NCBI RefSeq assembly: GCF_020329435.1
Contig: NZ_JAGKJK010000014.1
Coordinates: 1-64,000 of the forward strand
From: Bradyrhizobium hereditatis
GTDB taxonomy: Bacteria; Pseudomonadota; Alphaproteobacteria; Rhizobiales; Xanthobacteraceae
DNA length: 64,000 nucleotides
Direction of reading: 5' to 3'
Shown: positions 26,983 to 35,925 of the stretch, one piece after another
Numbering within the stretch: the stretch's first letter is position 1
Layout of the letters: every line of letters begins with the position of its first letter
Notes under the pieces: generated by a model
The model's database searches: none
The model's input: the letters and a program-made list of their open reading frames with translations, nothing else
What the model was told of the DNA's origin: nothing
Made by a program: the position numbers and the translations under genes

Positions 26983-28661
26983 TAAGTGCTGCTGCCGGCT
27001 GCTGTCGCAACCACGGGCAGTACCTCGTTGGCGGCGCGGTCGGGGGTATCCTCCTTCCAGCGCACCGAGCCGAACGGCCGCTCCAGCATGCGGCGGACGC
27101 GGATCGGCTCGGGCCCGAGATGAAAGTCGATCGCGCGCTGGTGCAGGGCGCGCTCGGACTGCGTGGCGCGGTTGCGCTGGCGCAGATAGTCCAGCCAGGT
27201 CGGGCAGTGGTAGCGTTCGGTCCACAATTCGGGGTCGGCGATGTCGCGCGCGATCGACCAGCCATAGGCGCCGTTACGCTGCCGGCTGAGCTGCACTTCC
27301 TGCATGACATTGTGGAAGGCGCGGGCATTGTCCTGCGCGACGCGGTATTCGATCTCCACCACCAACGGCCCGCTGCGCCCGGTCAGCGACAGCCGCACCT
27401 CCGGATCGGCCAGCGCCTCGGCGGGTGGCTCGTAACGCGCGCCGACCGGCGGCATGCGGAGCCAGATGCCGAGCAGCGGGGACAGCAGCATCAAGCCGGC
27501 CGAGACCAGCAGCGCCACCTCGACGCCGGCGATGTCGGTGAGGTAACCCCAGCCCCAGCTTCCGATCGCAATGCCGCCGGCAATTGCGGCCTGGAATGCC
27601 GCCAGCGAGCGCCCGGCGACCCAGCGCGGCGCCGAGAGCTGCACGCCGATATTGAACAGGGCGACCGCCAGCATCCACACCGCTCCCGCGACCACGAGCG
27701 CAATCGCCGTCAGGATGGCGTTTGTGCTGAGCGCGACGGCGGCTATCGCGCCGGCCAAAGATATCGTGCAAGCGCGCACGGCGGCCTCGCCGCTCAATTG
27801 TTTTCGGACGGAGCCGATGTTCAAGGCGCCGAATACGGCACCCATGCCGAAGGCGCCGAGCATGACGCCATAGGTCTGCGCGCCGCCATGCAGTAGATCG
27901 CGCGCGATCAGCGGCATCAGCGCCGAGATCGAACCGCCGATGATGCCGGTGACGAGCGTGCGGGTCAGCACGATCTTGATCGACGGCGAGTTGGTGATGT
28001 AGCGCACGCCGGAGACCATCGCGCGGTTGAGCCGCTCGCGCGGCAGCCGCGACGGCTCGGTGACCCGCTTCCAGAGAAACAGCACGATCAGTAACGGCAG
28101 ATACAGCACCGCGTTGATGGCGAAGGCCGCAACTGCGCCCGCAGTCGCGACGATGATGCCGCCGATCGCAGGGCCGAAGCTGCGCGCGATGTTGTAGCTG
28201 ATGCCGTTGAGCGCGACCGCCGCCGGCAGAGTTTCGGCAGGCACCTGCTCGCTGACCGAAGACTGCCAGGCCGGTCCCATCAGCGCCATGCCGGTGCCGA
28301 CGATGAAACAGAACAGCAGGAGCACGTTGGGGGTGACCCAGCTGAACCACGAGAGCACGGTGAGCGCGGTCGCGCCGACCAGCGCGATCAATAGCGACAC
28401 CATCGCCACGATGCGGCGGTCGTGCATGTCGGCGATGGCGCCGGCCGGCATCGAGATCAGCATGATCGGCAGCATCAGCGCTGTCTGCACCAGCGCGACT
28501 TTGTCGGCGGAAGAGGTCATTTGCGTCATCGCCCAGGCGGCGCCGACGCCCTGGATCAGGATGCCGAGATTGGATAACAGGCTGGCCAGCCAGATGCGCC
28601 GGAACACCGAATGCCGCAGCGGTGCGGTGATACTATCGGAGCGCTTTGGCGGTTCGGTCAT
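26982..28661 (-). CDS. MFS transporter with C-terminal ABM-like domain
   Basis: 559 residues. The first about 410 form a 12-helix MFS transporter of the MFS_3 (enterobactin exporter-like) type, with LASLLSNLGILIQGVGAAWAM, DMHDRRIVAMVS between helices 2 and 3, and GPAIGGIIVATAG. After the last helix (WLRMPPVGARYEPP) a soluble region of about 120 residues follows (VVEIEYRVAQDNARAF, QLSRQRNGAYGWSIARDI, ERYHCPTWLDYLRQR), which looks like an antibiotic-biosynthesis-monooxygenase ferredoxin-like fold. This architecture is known in the family. Substrate unknown; probably exports a small molecule. Divergent from the hydrolase gene. Confidence 0.88.
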   Translation of the reverse strand: MTEPPKRSDSITAPLRHSVFRRIWLASLLSNLGILIQGVGAAWAMTQMTSSADKVALVQTALMLPIMLISMPAGAIADMHDRRIVAMVSLLIALVGATALTVLSWFSWVTPNVLLLFCFIVGTGMALMGPAWQSSVSEQVPAETLPAAVALNGISYNIARSFGPAIGGIIVATAGAVAAFAINAVLYLPLLIVLFLWKRVTEPSRLPRERLNRAMVSGVRYITNSPSIKIVLTRTLVTGIIGGSISALMPLIARDLLHGGAQTYGVMLGAFGMGAVFGALNIGSVRKQLSGEAAVRACTISLAGAIAAVALSTNAILTAIALVVAGAVWMLAVALFNIGVQLSAPRWVAGRSLAAFQAAIAGGIAIGSWGWGYLTDIAGVEVALLVSAGLMLLSPLLGIWLRMPPVGARYEPPAEALADPEVRLSLTGRSGPLVVEIEYRVAQDNARAFHNVMQEVQLSRQRNGAYGWSIARDIADPELWTERYHCPTWLDYLRQRNRATQSERALHQRAIDFHLGPEPIRVRRMLERPFGSVRWKEDTPDRAANEVLPVVATAAGSST

Positions 28662-28813
28662 ATCCGGTTCCGATTGGGCTGCTATGAGCGGCGATGATTC
28701 CCGCAGGCCCTCTCACAGATGCCTGCGAAAACCTTGTTCTGTCCAGTAGTTAGGTCGCTGTGAGATCGGCTAGAGCACAGCCAAGGTACCGAAAGATGAC
28801 GGGAGGAGCCAAA

Positions 28814-30199
28814 ATGAGGCTGACGCGGCGAACGATGCTGTGGAGCGCCGGTGCGCTACCCTTGCTGGCAGGCAACCTCGCCGGCAATCCCCGCTTTTCC
28901 GCACTCGCGCAGACCGCGCTGACGCCTTCCGCGGCGGGCGAGATTCCGCCGATCCTGTTCGTTCACGGCAATGGCGACCACGCGGCGCTGTGGATCACCA
29001 CACTGTGGCGGATGGAATCGAATGGCGTGCCGCGCGAGCGAATGATGGCGATCAGCTTCACCAATCCTCTTGCGCGCAGCGATGACAGACTGGAGCAAGT
29101 GAACCGTTCTTCGACCGAAGACCAGCGCCGGGAACTTGCTGAGGCCGTCAAGGAATTCAAGCGGCGCACCAGCGCGTCGCGCATCGCACTGGTCGGCAAT
29201 TCGCGCGGCGGCTATTCGATTCGCAACTACATCAAGAATGGCGGCGCGGCCGATATCAGTCACGCGGTACTGTGCGGCGTTCCGAACCATGGCATCTATG
29301 AATGGGACGAAACTCTCGGCAGCGAGTTCAATGGCCGGGGTCCGTTCCTGCGCGGCTTGAACGAGGGTGAGAGCGAAGTGACGCCGGGCCCGGCGTTTCT
29401 CACCCTGCGCAGCGACGGCATGGACAAATATGCGCAAACCGATGGACGCTTCGTTGGCAAGCCTGGCACGCCCACCGGTGTGACGTCGGAGAGTCCGGCG
29501 CTGAAGGGCGCGACCAATCTCGTGCTTGGCGCGCTTGATCACCGCGAGGTCGCCTTTCATCCGCGCGCATTTCGCGAAATCTACAAATTCATTGCAGGGA
29601 AGGAGCCATCGCGGATCGAGATCGTGCCGGAGGCGGAGGTCAGGCTGAGTGGCCTTGTGACCGATACGCCGGGCGGCGTCGTTACCAACCGTCCCCTTTC
29701 CGGCGCCACGGTTGAAATCTACCGCGTCTCTCCCGACACCGGGGAGCGTAGCGGCGGGCCGATCCATTCGTCGCAGACCGGAGCCGATGGCCGTTGGGGT
29801 CCAGCGCTGGTCGAACCGAGCTGGTATCTCGAAATCGTGCTGACCTCGCCTGGTTCGTCGACGACCCATTTCTATCGCTCGCCGTTCCCGCGCTCCTCCG
29901 ATATTGTCAATCTGCGCGCAGCACGTCCGCTCGGGTCGGCCGATGCGGGTGCGGGCGCCGTGGTGCTGATGACGCGTCCACGCGGCTATTTCGGCCTGCC
30001 GCGCGACGTGGTGCTGATCGACGGCAAGGAGCCGAAGGACGTGAAGTCAGGCGTGCCGACCGACTCGGTTACGACCCTGCGGCTTGCCGCAGCGGAGGTT
30101 GGCCGGCCGGTGGTAGCCATCTTCAATACAGAGCGAATCGTGGCGCGGGCCTGGCCGGCCTCGGAAAACCGGATTGCGGTCGCGGAACTGACCTACTAG
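28814..30199 (+). CDS. Tat-secreted alpha/beta hydrolase with carboxypeptidase-regulatory-like domain
   Basis: 461 residues. A twin-arginine-like signal (MRLTRRTMLWSAGALPLLAG) is followed by a lipase-type alpha/beta hydrolase: FVHGNGDHAALW (oxyanion region) and the nucleophile elbow GNSRGG with Ser130; the late His is probably that of DHREVAFHP. From about 280 a beta-sandwich, carboxypeptidase-regulatory-like domain follows (VRLSGLVTDTPGG, SGATVEIYRV). The layout suggests a periplasmic esterase or lipase. ATG 28814 has GGGAGGAG at ideal distance; earlier in-frame starts at 28760 and 28796 do not. Confidence 0.85.
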   Translation: MRLTRRTMLWSAGALPLLAGNLAGNPRFSALAQTALTPSAAGEIPPILFVHGNGDHAALWITTLWRMESNGVPRERMMAISFTNPLARSDDRLEQVNRSSTEDQRRELAEAVKEFKRRTSASRIALVGNSRGGYSIRNYIKNGGAADISHAVLCGVPNHGIYEWDETLGSEFNGRGPFLRGLNEGESEVTPGPAFLTLRSDGMDKYAQTDGRFVGKPGTPTGVTSESPALKGATNLVLGALDHREVAFHPRAFREIYKFIAGKEPSRIEIVPEAEVRLSGLVTDTPGGVVTNRPLSGATVEIYRVSPDTGERSGGPIHSSQTGADGRWGPALVEPSWYLEIVLTSPGSSTTHFYRSPFPRSSDIVNLRAARPLGSADAGAGAVVLMTRPRGYFGLPRDVVLIDGKEPKDVKSGVPTDSVTTLRLAAAEVGRPVVAIFNTERIVARAWPASENRIAVAELTY

Positions 30200-30212
30200 C
30201 TGTTCTTAGATC

Positions 30213-30229
30213 GGCGCCTTTGCGGCGCC
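30213..30229 (+). terminator. Weak hairpin after the hydrolase gene
   Basis: GGCGCC-TTTGC-GGCGCC, 14 bp past the stop codon; no T run follows, so termination is uncertain. Confidence 0.3.
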
Positions 30230-30252
30230 TGGATCATAGGCTTAGATATGAT

Positions 30253-30330
30253 CGTAGCCCCGCATGAGCGCAGCGATATGCGGGGGCTTTGGTACAATCC
30301 CGGATATCGCTTCGCTCATCCGGGCTACGG
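30253..30330. repeat. CGTAGCCC / GGGCTACG palindromic repeat
   Basis: Outer CGTAGCCC and GGGCTACG, with inner CCCGCATGAGCG / ATGCGGGGG and CCCGGATATCGC / CATCCGGG stems. It ends 12 bp before the P450 start and therefore forms most of its leader. Confidence 0.7.
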
Positions 30331-30341
30331 GGTAGCGACCC

Positions 30342-31721
30342 ATGAGCATTGCCGAAGCCTACGATATTCCGGTGTCACCGCTGGTGCCGCCGAGCCCGCC
30401 ACGGGCGCCGGAGAACATGACCGTGTTCGGGCGGATCAAGGCGATCCGCGAAAGCCCGATCGGGATGTGGGGCCAAAGGGCCTATGAGGAAGATATCATC
30501 CAGGGGCGTTTCCTCGGCCGCAGCAGTTTCATTCTCAACGCGCCTGACGCCATCAAGCATGTGCTGGTCGACAATTACGAAAACTATACCCGCACACCGG
30601 TGAGCTTCCGGGTGTTGCGACCGATCCTGGGCCAGGGTCTTCTGATCGCCGAAGGACGCGCGTGGAAGCATCAGCGTCGGACGCTGGCGCCGGCGTTCAC
30701 GCCGCGCGCGGTGATGACGCTCGTTCCGCACATGCTGGCCGCGACCGACGAGACCGTTGCCAAGCTCAGGGCTGCCAGCAATGCGCCCGTCGATCTGCGC
30801 GAGGCGATGCAGCGGATGACGCTGGAGATCGCGGGACGCACGATGTTCTCGTTCGGCATGGAGCGGCACGGCGCGACCTTGCGCGACTTCGTGATGGAAT
30901 ATGGCGAGCACTTGGCACGGCCGAATTTTCTCGATCTGCTGCTGCCGCTGAGCTGGCCGAGCCCGCAGGATCTGTCCCGCGCGCGTTTCCGCAAGCGCTG
31001 GACCGCCTTCGTCGGCATGCTGATGGCTGAGCGGCGCGCCGCCGGCAAGAAGGCGGGCGCACCGGCGCGCGACCTGTTCGACCTGATGGGCGAGGCACGC
31101 GATCCCGAAACCGGCCAGGCCTTTACCGACGATCAGCTTGGCGATCAGGTCGCGACCATGATTCTCGCCGGCCACGAGACGACGGCGACAGCGCTGTTCT
31201 GGGCGCTCTATCTGCTGGCGCTCGATCCCGCCACGCAGGAGGAGCTGGCGCGGGAAGTGCAGGGCGCGACCGCCAGCGGCGCGCTTGACCTCGATCGGCT
31301 GAAATTCACTCGCGCGGTGATGGACGAGACGATGCGGCTCTATCCGCCGGCGTTCTTGATCGCGCGTGCAGCAGCTGGGCCGGACACGATCGCGGGACTT
31401 CCGATCAAGAAGAAGGACGTCATCCTGATCGCGCCATGGATCTTGCATCGGCACGAAAAATTCTGGCGCGATCCGAACGCCTTCATCCCATCCCGCTTCA
31501 TGACCGGCACGCCGCCCGACCGCTTCGCCTATCTGCCGTTCGGCGTGGGCCCGCGCGTCTGCATCGGTGCGCATTTTGCGCTGGTCGAGGCGACGCTGGC
31601 GCTGGCCAAGATGATCGGCACGTTTCGCGTCACCCTCGTCAACAAGGAGCCGGTCAAGCCGATCGGTGTGGTCACGACACAGCCTGATCGTTCGCCGATG
31701 TTTTGCATCACGGCCCGATAA
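30342..31721 (+). CDS. Cytochrome P450
   Basis: 459-residue soluble bacterial P450. Landmarks: I-helix oxygen-activation motif AGHETTAT, ExxR as DETMR, the PERF-like region NAFIPSRF, and the heme loop FGVGPRVCIG with Cys407 as axial ligand. The WKHQRRTLAPAFTP C-helix region resembles CYP102/CYP4-like fatty-acid hydroxylases. No reductase domain is fused and no ferredoxin gene is adjacent, so the redox partner is elsewhere. Substrate not determinable. Same strand as the hydrolase before it and the cyclase after it, but gaps exceed 100 bp. Confidence 0.95.
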   Translation: MSIAEAYDIPVSPLVPPSPPRAPENMTVFGRIKAIRESPIGMWGQRAYEEDIIQGRFLGRSSFILNAPDAIKHVLVDNYENYTRTPVSFRVLRPILGQGLLIAEGRAWKHQRRTLAPAFTPRAVMTLVPHMLAATDETVAKLRAASNAPVDLREAMQRMTLEIAGRTMFSFGMERHGATLRDFVMEYGEHLARPNFLDLLLPLSWPSPQDLSRARFRKRWTAFVGMLMAERRAAGKKAGAPARDLFDLMGEARDPETGQAFTDDQLGDQVATMILAGHETTATALFWALYLLALDPATQEELAREVQGATASGALDLDRLKFTRAVMDETMRLYPPAFLIARAAAGPDTIAGLPIKKKDVILIAPWILHRHEKFWRDPNAFIPSRFMTGTPPDRFAYLPFGVGPRVCIGAHFALVEATLALAKMIGTFRVTLVNKEPVKPIGVVTTQPDRSPMFCITAR

Positions 31722-31755
31722 GTGTCTTGCGAGCCGGAGCCGATCTGCTCGTTCT

Positions 31756-31783
31756 CCGGTTCGCGCGAAGAAAATGCGTCAAA
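31756..31783. repeat. Partial GCGTTTTC-family repeat
   Basis: CCGGTTCGCGCGAAGAAAATGCGTC matches the right half of the six-copy family; the left half is missing. Confidence 0.45.
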
Positions 31784-31836
31784 CAGAAGAGCGCATCTTG
31801 CGAAGCTGCGTTACGAGCGTCATCTAGGTTGTCACC

Positions 31837-33246
31837 ATGAGCGATACCCAGGCCCAGTTCTCCGTTCTGCGGCAGACCGCCGATCCCGCGGTGGTCGACG
31901 CCATCACGCAATTGATCGCCACGGGCGAGGATCGCGAGCTCAACCGGATCAACCTTCTGGATTTTGCCGCGCGTTATGGGCTCGACGAGGAAAAGGTCAT
32001 CTCCGCCTTTCTGCATTCGGCGCGGCTCGGCCTGTTCGACCTCACCTGGAATGTGCTGTGCCCCGGCTGCGGCGGCGTGCTCGGCGCGCACAACACGCTG
32101 AAGTCGCTCCGCCACGACGACTATAATTGCGCGCTATGCGCCCAGGGCTATGAAGCCTCCGTCGATGACCGAGTCGAGGTCGCCTTTACGGTGAGCCCGC
32201 GCGTCAGGCGTATCGCCGCGCACGATCCCAACACGCTGCCGATCTGGGAGTATAACCGCCAGATGTTCTGGAGCTCGGGGATGAACCTGAGCGAGGAATC
32301 GATCCAGCGGCTGATCGATGAGGTTTCGCTCGAAGCGATCGAACTGCCGGCGGGCGAAAAAGCGGTGCTGTCGCTGCAGCTGCCCAATCAGTTCGTGATC
32401 GTATTCGAACCGGTGACGCATTCGGCCCATTTCTTCGACGTCAAGGGCGAGCCGATCCGCGAGCGGCAACAGTTTTCGATCGTCTTCAACAAGCTGCAGG
32501 CGCCCACGGGATCGACAGTGATGCGGCCAGGACCGTTGCGCCTGTCGCTGGAGAATCAGACTGATACGCGCGTGCTTCCCGCGGTGTGGGTCGCCAACGA
32601 CACGCTCCATGAGCTGCTCGGCAAGCGAAAGCCGATCCTGACCGCCAAGCGGATGCTGTCGAACCAGACTTTTCGCGACGTGTTCAAGGCTGATAATCTC
32701 AACGTCGATCAGCGGCTGAAGATCACCTCGCTGACGTTCCTGTTCACTGATCTGAAGGGCTCGACTGCCCTCTATGAGCGGGTCGGCGATCTCGCCGCAT
32801 TCGATCTGGTGCGCGCGCATTTTCATGCGTTGCTCGAGATCATCGCTTCCGAAAAGGGCGCTGTCGTGAAGACGATTGGCGATGCTGTGATGGCCACCTT
32901 CATCCGGCCGGAACACGCGATCGTTGCGGGGTTGCGCATGCGCGCGGCGATGGCGGCGCTCAATGCCGAGCGCGGCCGGGAAGACCTGATCATCAAGATC
33001 GGCATCCACGAAGGTCCGTGCCTCGCGGTAATGCTGAACGAGCGACAGGACTATTTCGGTCAGACCGTCAACATCGCTTCAAGGGTGCAGCACCTGTCGA
33101 TCTCGCAGGAGATCCACATCACCGGGCCGATTATCGAATCGCCGGCCGTCGCTACCATTCTGGAGAAGAAGGCGATCAGGCCGATCCAGAAGGAAGCAGC
33201 GCTGCGCGGCATCGCCGACAAGGTGATGGTGTACGAGATACCGTAG
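31837..33246 (+). CDS. Class III adenylate/guanylate cyclase with N-terminal zinc-ribbon region
   Basis: 469 residues. The first about 290 form a DUF5939-like regulatory part with an apparent zinc ribbon (Cys75, Cys78, Cys98, Cys101). The C-terminal 170 residues are a class III cyclase domain: FTDLKGST at 303-310 with metal Asp305, KTIGDA with Asp349, and VNIASR with Asn412 near the transition-state site. No membrane segment, so it is a soluble cyclase producing cAMP or cGMP in response to an unknown cytoplasmic signal. A Crp/Fnr-type gene exists at 48.1 kb but there is no evidence of a link. Confidence 0.92.
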   Translation: MSDTQAQFSVLRQTADPAVVDAITQLIATGEDRELNRINLLDFAARYGLDEEKVISAFLHSARLGLFDLTWNVLCPGCGGVLGAHNTLKSLRHDDYNCALCAQGYEASVDDRVEVAFTVSPRVRRIAAHDPNTLPIWEYNRQMFWSSGMNLSEESIQRLIDEVSLEAIELPAGEKAVLSLQLPNQFVIVFEPVTHSAHFFDVKGEPIRERQQFSIVFNKLQAPTGSTVMRPGPLRLSLENQTDTRVLPAVWVANDTLHELLGKRKPILTAKRMLSNQTFRDVFKADNLNVDQRLKITSLTFLFTDLKGSTALYERVGDLAAFDLVRAHFHALLEIIASEKGAVVKTIGDAVMATFIRPEHAIVAGLRMRAAMAALNAERGREDLIIKIGIHEGPCLAVMLNERQDYFGQTVNIASRVQHLSISQEIHITGPIIESPAVATILEKKAIRPIQKEAALRGIADKVMVYEIP

Positions 33247-33267
33247 TCGTACTGCGTCATAAGGCCC

Positions 33268-33366
33268 TCATGGTGAGGAGCGCGAAGCGCGTCTCGAACC
33301 ATGAGGCCCCGTCTGGGCCTACATCCTTCGAGACGCCCGCTCTGCGGGCTGCTCAGGATGAGGGGT
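33268..33366. repeat. CATGGTGAGGAG / CTCAGGATGAGG palindromic repeat, copy 2
   Basis: Same ends and inner CGTCTCGAACCATG / ACATCCTTCGAGA order as copy 1 (11936-12034), between convergent genes. Confidence 0.8.
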
Positions 33367-33400
33367 TTGAGCGGCCATGACGCAGTAGAATGAGTTCGCG

Positions 33401-33877
33401 CTATTCGATCACGATCTCGCCGACCATCCCGAGCTCGGCGTGGGCTTTGCCGTCGCTGGTCTTGATGTCACAGCGCAGATCGTTGACACGGCCGGCCGCC
33501 ACCGGCACCAGCCACCATTCGGCGGAGTGTCCCGGATAGACTTCGACCTCGCGGATCGCGCCCTTGAATTCGGCGAGCGTAACCGTCTTGCCGTTCTGTT
33601 GCTGCGTCACCTGCACCTTGCGCGTGAACACCATCTGCGAGAACGCATGGGAGGTGAAGTAGTGCGGGTCGTTGCTCGCGTTGCGCAGGATCAGCTTGTA
33701 GAGCTTGCCGGTTTCAAATTTGATCTGCTTCGGCGCGAATTCATGTTTGCCGGGCGAGCCGAGATCGACGGTTACCTCGATCGGCGTCTGCCGCGACAGA
33801 TCGCCTGCCGCCAACGCCGCACCAGAGGCAATTCCAAGCACAACGGTCGCGCCAAGCGCGAAGCGGAAGGTGGTCAT
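33401..33877 (-). CDS. Periplasmic cupredoxin-like copper-binding protein
   Basis: 158 residues with a signal peptide (cleavage near 23-24) and a single cupredoxin-like domain. Possible metal ligands are His72 (NDPHYF), His77, Cys136 (LRCDIKT), His146 and Met151 (AELGM), though the Cys-to-His spacing is longer than in classic plastocyanins. It may carry copper or shuttle electrons in the periplasm. ATG 33877 has GAGGG about 7 bases upstream; starts at 33883 and 33910 are less likely. A metal-type palindromic operator lies 49 bp upstream, suggesting metal-dependent control. Confidence 0.8.
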   Translation of the reverse strand: MTTFRFALGATVVLGIASGAALAAGDLSRQTPIEVTVDLGSPGKHEFAPKQIKFETGKLYKLILRNASNDPHYFTSHAFSQMVFTRKVQVTQQQNGKTVTLAEFKGAIREVEVYPGHSAEWWLVPVAAGRVNDLRCDIKTSDGKAHAELGMVGEIVIE

Positions 33878-34243
33878 GCGCATTCCCTCGAAATCTTTTT
33901 GCCAAAACAACGGGTTCGCTTTTAATGCAAATGCGAATGATTTGCAATTGCGTTACGGCCACGTGGCCTGCGGCGAGTCGCGCTGGGCGGCCTTGGCTGA
34001 GCTGCTCTGTCTTCCAAGCACTCAGGGACCGCCTGCTTGAACCTCGGCGCGCGCATTTTGACTCATCAACGAGCGACGGCACCGAGACCGCCCGCAAGCA
34101 CTGTAAGGTTCTGACGCAGAAGTTCTGGGTCACTTCATACGTGACGGCGATTTAATCTGCTCGCGCAGCCGGGCGTTGATTGCGGGGGAAGGATTTTCAA
34201 CCCATATTCGATGACAGGCTCTTCAAGACTTTGCAGGTAGAGT
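33878..34243. other. Divergent region cupredoxin / terB
   Basis: 366 bp. The only clear signal is the palindrome at 33926-33946. A 76-residue plus-strand frame at 33925-34155 has no family features and is not called. Confidence 0.45.
33926..33946 (-). promoter_or_regulatory. Fur/Mur-like operator upstream of the cupredoxin gene
   Basis: TGCAAAT-GCGAATG-ATTTGCA, a perfect 7-bp inverted repeat with a 7-bp spacer. It resembles Fur-superfamily boxes of the GCAAATG...ATTTGC type. Alphaproteobacterial Fur/Mur (manganese or iron) and Zur proteins bind such AT-rich dyads in a GC-rich genome. Which metal applies cannot be told. Confidence 0.6.
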
Positions 34244-34750
34244 ATGCTCGACGGACTGCGCCAATTCATTGCCGACATCGTTGCGCCGAGCGCGGATCAG
34301 GATCTCGCGTTCGACGATACCGGATATCTTCTGGCGGCAACTGCGCTGCTGGTTCACGTCGTCTCGCTCGATGGCGAGCCGACCGCGGCCGAAAAGCGCA
34401 AACTGCACAGCCTGATCGAAAGCCGCTTCAAGCTCGATCCCGGCAAGGCGGATCATCTGATCGCGCAGGCGACGCGGGCCGAGGGCGAGGCGGTCGATCT
34501 TTATCACTTCACCAGCGTCATCATGCGCTCGGTGAACGAGGAAGGCCGGCTTCGCATCATCGAGATGATGTGGGAATTGGTATACGCCGACGGTCAGGTC
34601 AGCGAATTCGAAGATAATGTCGTCTGGCGCGCTGCCGATCTTCTCGGCATTTCCTCACGCGACCGCCTTGAGCTCAAGCACAAGGTGGCAGGGCAGCGGC
34701 AATCGGGCTCATCCAACGATGTTTCGAAGACGGCCGACGCGGCGACGTGA
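34244..34750 (+). CDS. TerB-family protein
   Basis: 168 residues, all-helical, with the TerB/DjlA-like repeat of acidic helix pairs: ALLVHVVSLDGEPTAAEKRKLHSLI and ELVYADGQVSEFEDNVVWRAADLLG. These S/D-D-G motifs resemble the paired metal-binding sites of TerB. Tellurite resistance proper is not implied, since no terC/terD neighbours exist. Probably a cytoplasmic stress or metal-related protein. ATG 34244 gives the natural start; a short Ser/Asn-rich tail ends the protein. Confidence 0.88.
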   Translation: MLDGLRQFIADIVAPSADQDLAFDDTGYLLAATALLVHVVSLDGEPTAAEKRKLHSLIESRFKLDPGKADHLIAQATRAEGEAVDLYHFTSVIMRSVNEEGRLRIIEMMWELVYADGQVSEFEDNVVWRAADLLGISSRDRLELKHKVAGQRQSGSSNDVSKTADAAT

Positions 34751-34982
34751 CGGGCGTCTTTGCACTCGTTGATTGCGCCTCAATGCGGATGACGAAACTT
34801 TAATGTGCGTCTCGATCCGCCGCGATAATGTGGCGATAGCCCTGAAAATATTGAACTTCAATTGCTGAGGCAGGTAGCGGCGCATAAGCACATGCCATGC
34901 ACGTGGCTTGCGTCGCACTACGCGACTATGCTCTCGTTCCAGCGCTGGTGGCATCTGGAATTGATTTTAAGAGCATTTGATC

Positions 34983-35762
34983 GTGACTGAGCGTGTGACG
35001 CTGATTACCGGGGCATCGGCGGGAATAGGTACCGAACTGGCGCGTGTTTTTGCATCGAGGGGACATCGCGTGGCGCTGGTGGCGCGGCGCGCAGACCGCT
35101 TGGCGACGCTAGCGAGTGAAATCGAGACAGCCGGTGGCGCGGCACCGATCGTCATTCCTTGCGACCTTGCGCAGCCCGATTGTGGCGACAGAATTGCTGA
35201 AGCCTTGGTCGAGTCCGGCGTCGAGATCGAATACCTCGTCAACAATGCCGGATTCGGCGTATTCGGCAGGGCGATCCAGCGCGATCGATCCAATCAGCTT
35301 GAAATCATCGCGGTCAACATTCGCGCGCTGACCGACCTGTCGCTGCGGTTTTCCGATCACCTGATCCGCAATCGTGGTGGTCTTCTCAATGTCGGATCGA
35401 TCGCAGGCTTTCTGCCGGGCCCGGGGATGGCGGTCTATTACGCATCCAAGGCCTACGTGCTGTCATTCACCGAAGCCATGCGCGCGGAACTGGCGCCGCA
35501 TGGTGTTCGCGTGACGGTGTTGTGCCCTGGCCCAGTGCCCTCGGAATTTCAGGCGCGCGCCGGATTTAGACCCGGTTATGATACGGCGATCCTCAACGTT
35601 TCGCCTGCCCATGTCGCGCGGCAGGCCTACAGCGGATTGATGGCAAACAAACGGGCAGTGTTGCCTGGTTTGGGCATAAAGGTCGTGCCGCTCATGCTTC
35701 GGCTGTTTCCACGCTCCTTCGTCCTGGGCGCCGTCGGACGCTTTCAACTCCGCCAGCGCTAA
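34983..35762 (+). CDS. SDR-family oxidoreductase
   Basis: Classical short-chain dehydrogenase of about 259 residues with TGASAGIG near the start, NNAG (LVNNAGFGVFG), catalytic Ser in NVGSIAGF and YYASK (Tyr-x3-Lys). It resembles DltE/SadH-like SDRs with the C-terminal LPGLGIKVVPLMLRLFPRSFV tail, perhaps a membrane-associated amphipathic helix. Substrate unknown. Start is a GTG at 34983 with AAGAG upstream, or TTG at 34977; no ATG is suitable. Confidence 0.88.
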   Translation: MTERVTLITGASAGIGTELARVFASRGHRVALVARRADRLATLASEIETAGGAAPIVIPCDLAQPDCGDRIAEALVESGVEIEYLVNNAGFGVFGRAIQRDRSNQLEIIAVNIRALTDLSLRFSDHLIRNRGGLLNVGSIAGFLPGPGMAVYYASKAYVLSFTEAMRAELAPHGVRVTVLCPGPVPSEFQARAGFRPGYDTAILNVSPAHVARQAYSGLMANKRAVLPGLGIKVVPLMLRLFPRSFVLGAVGRFQLRQR

Positions 35763-35925
35763 GGAATTCCCGGGTTTTTCCGGTGTGCAGCCTGTTCAGG
35801 CCACGACGACGCGCGGCGACTGCGTCTGGCCCGCGTTTTGCTTCGGCTTTTGCCTGTGTGCGTGAACTCACGCGAAATTAAGAATCACTTAGGTATGGTT
35901 TCGATTGAAGTCCTTGGTGACGCCG

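Noticed and set aside
33925..34155. 76-residue frame upstream of terB
   Set aside because: Starts on the palindromic operator and has no family features.
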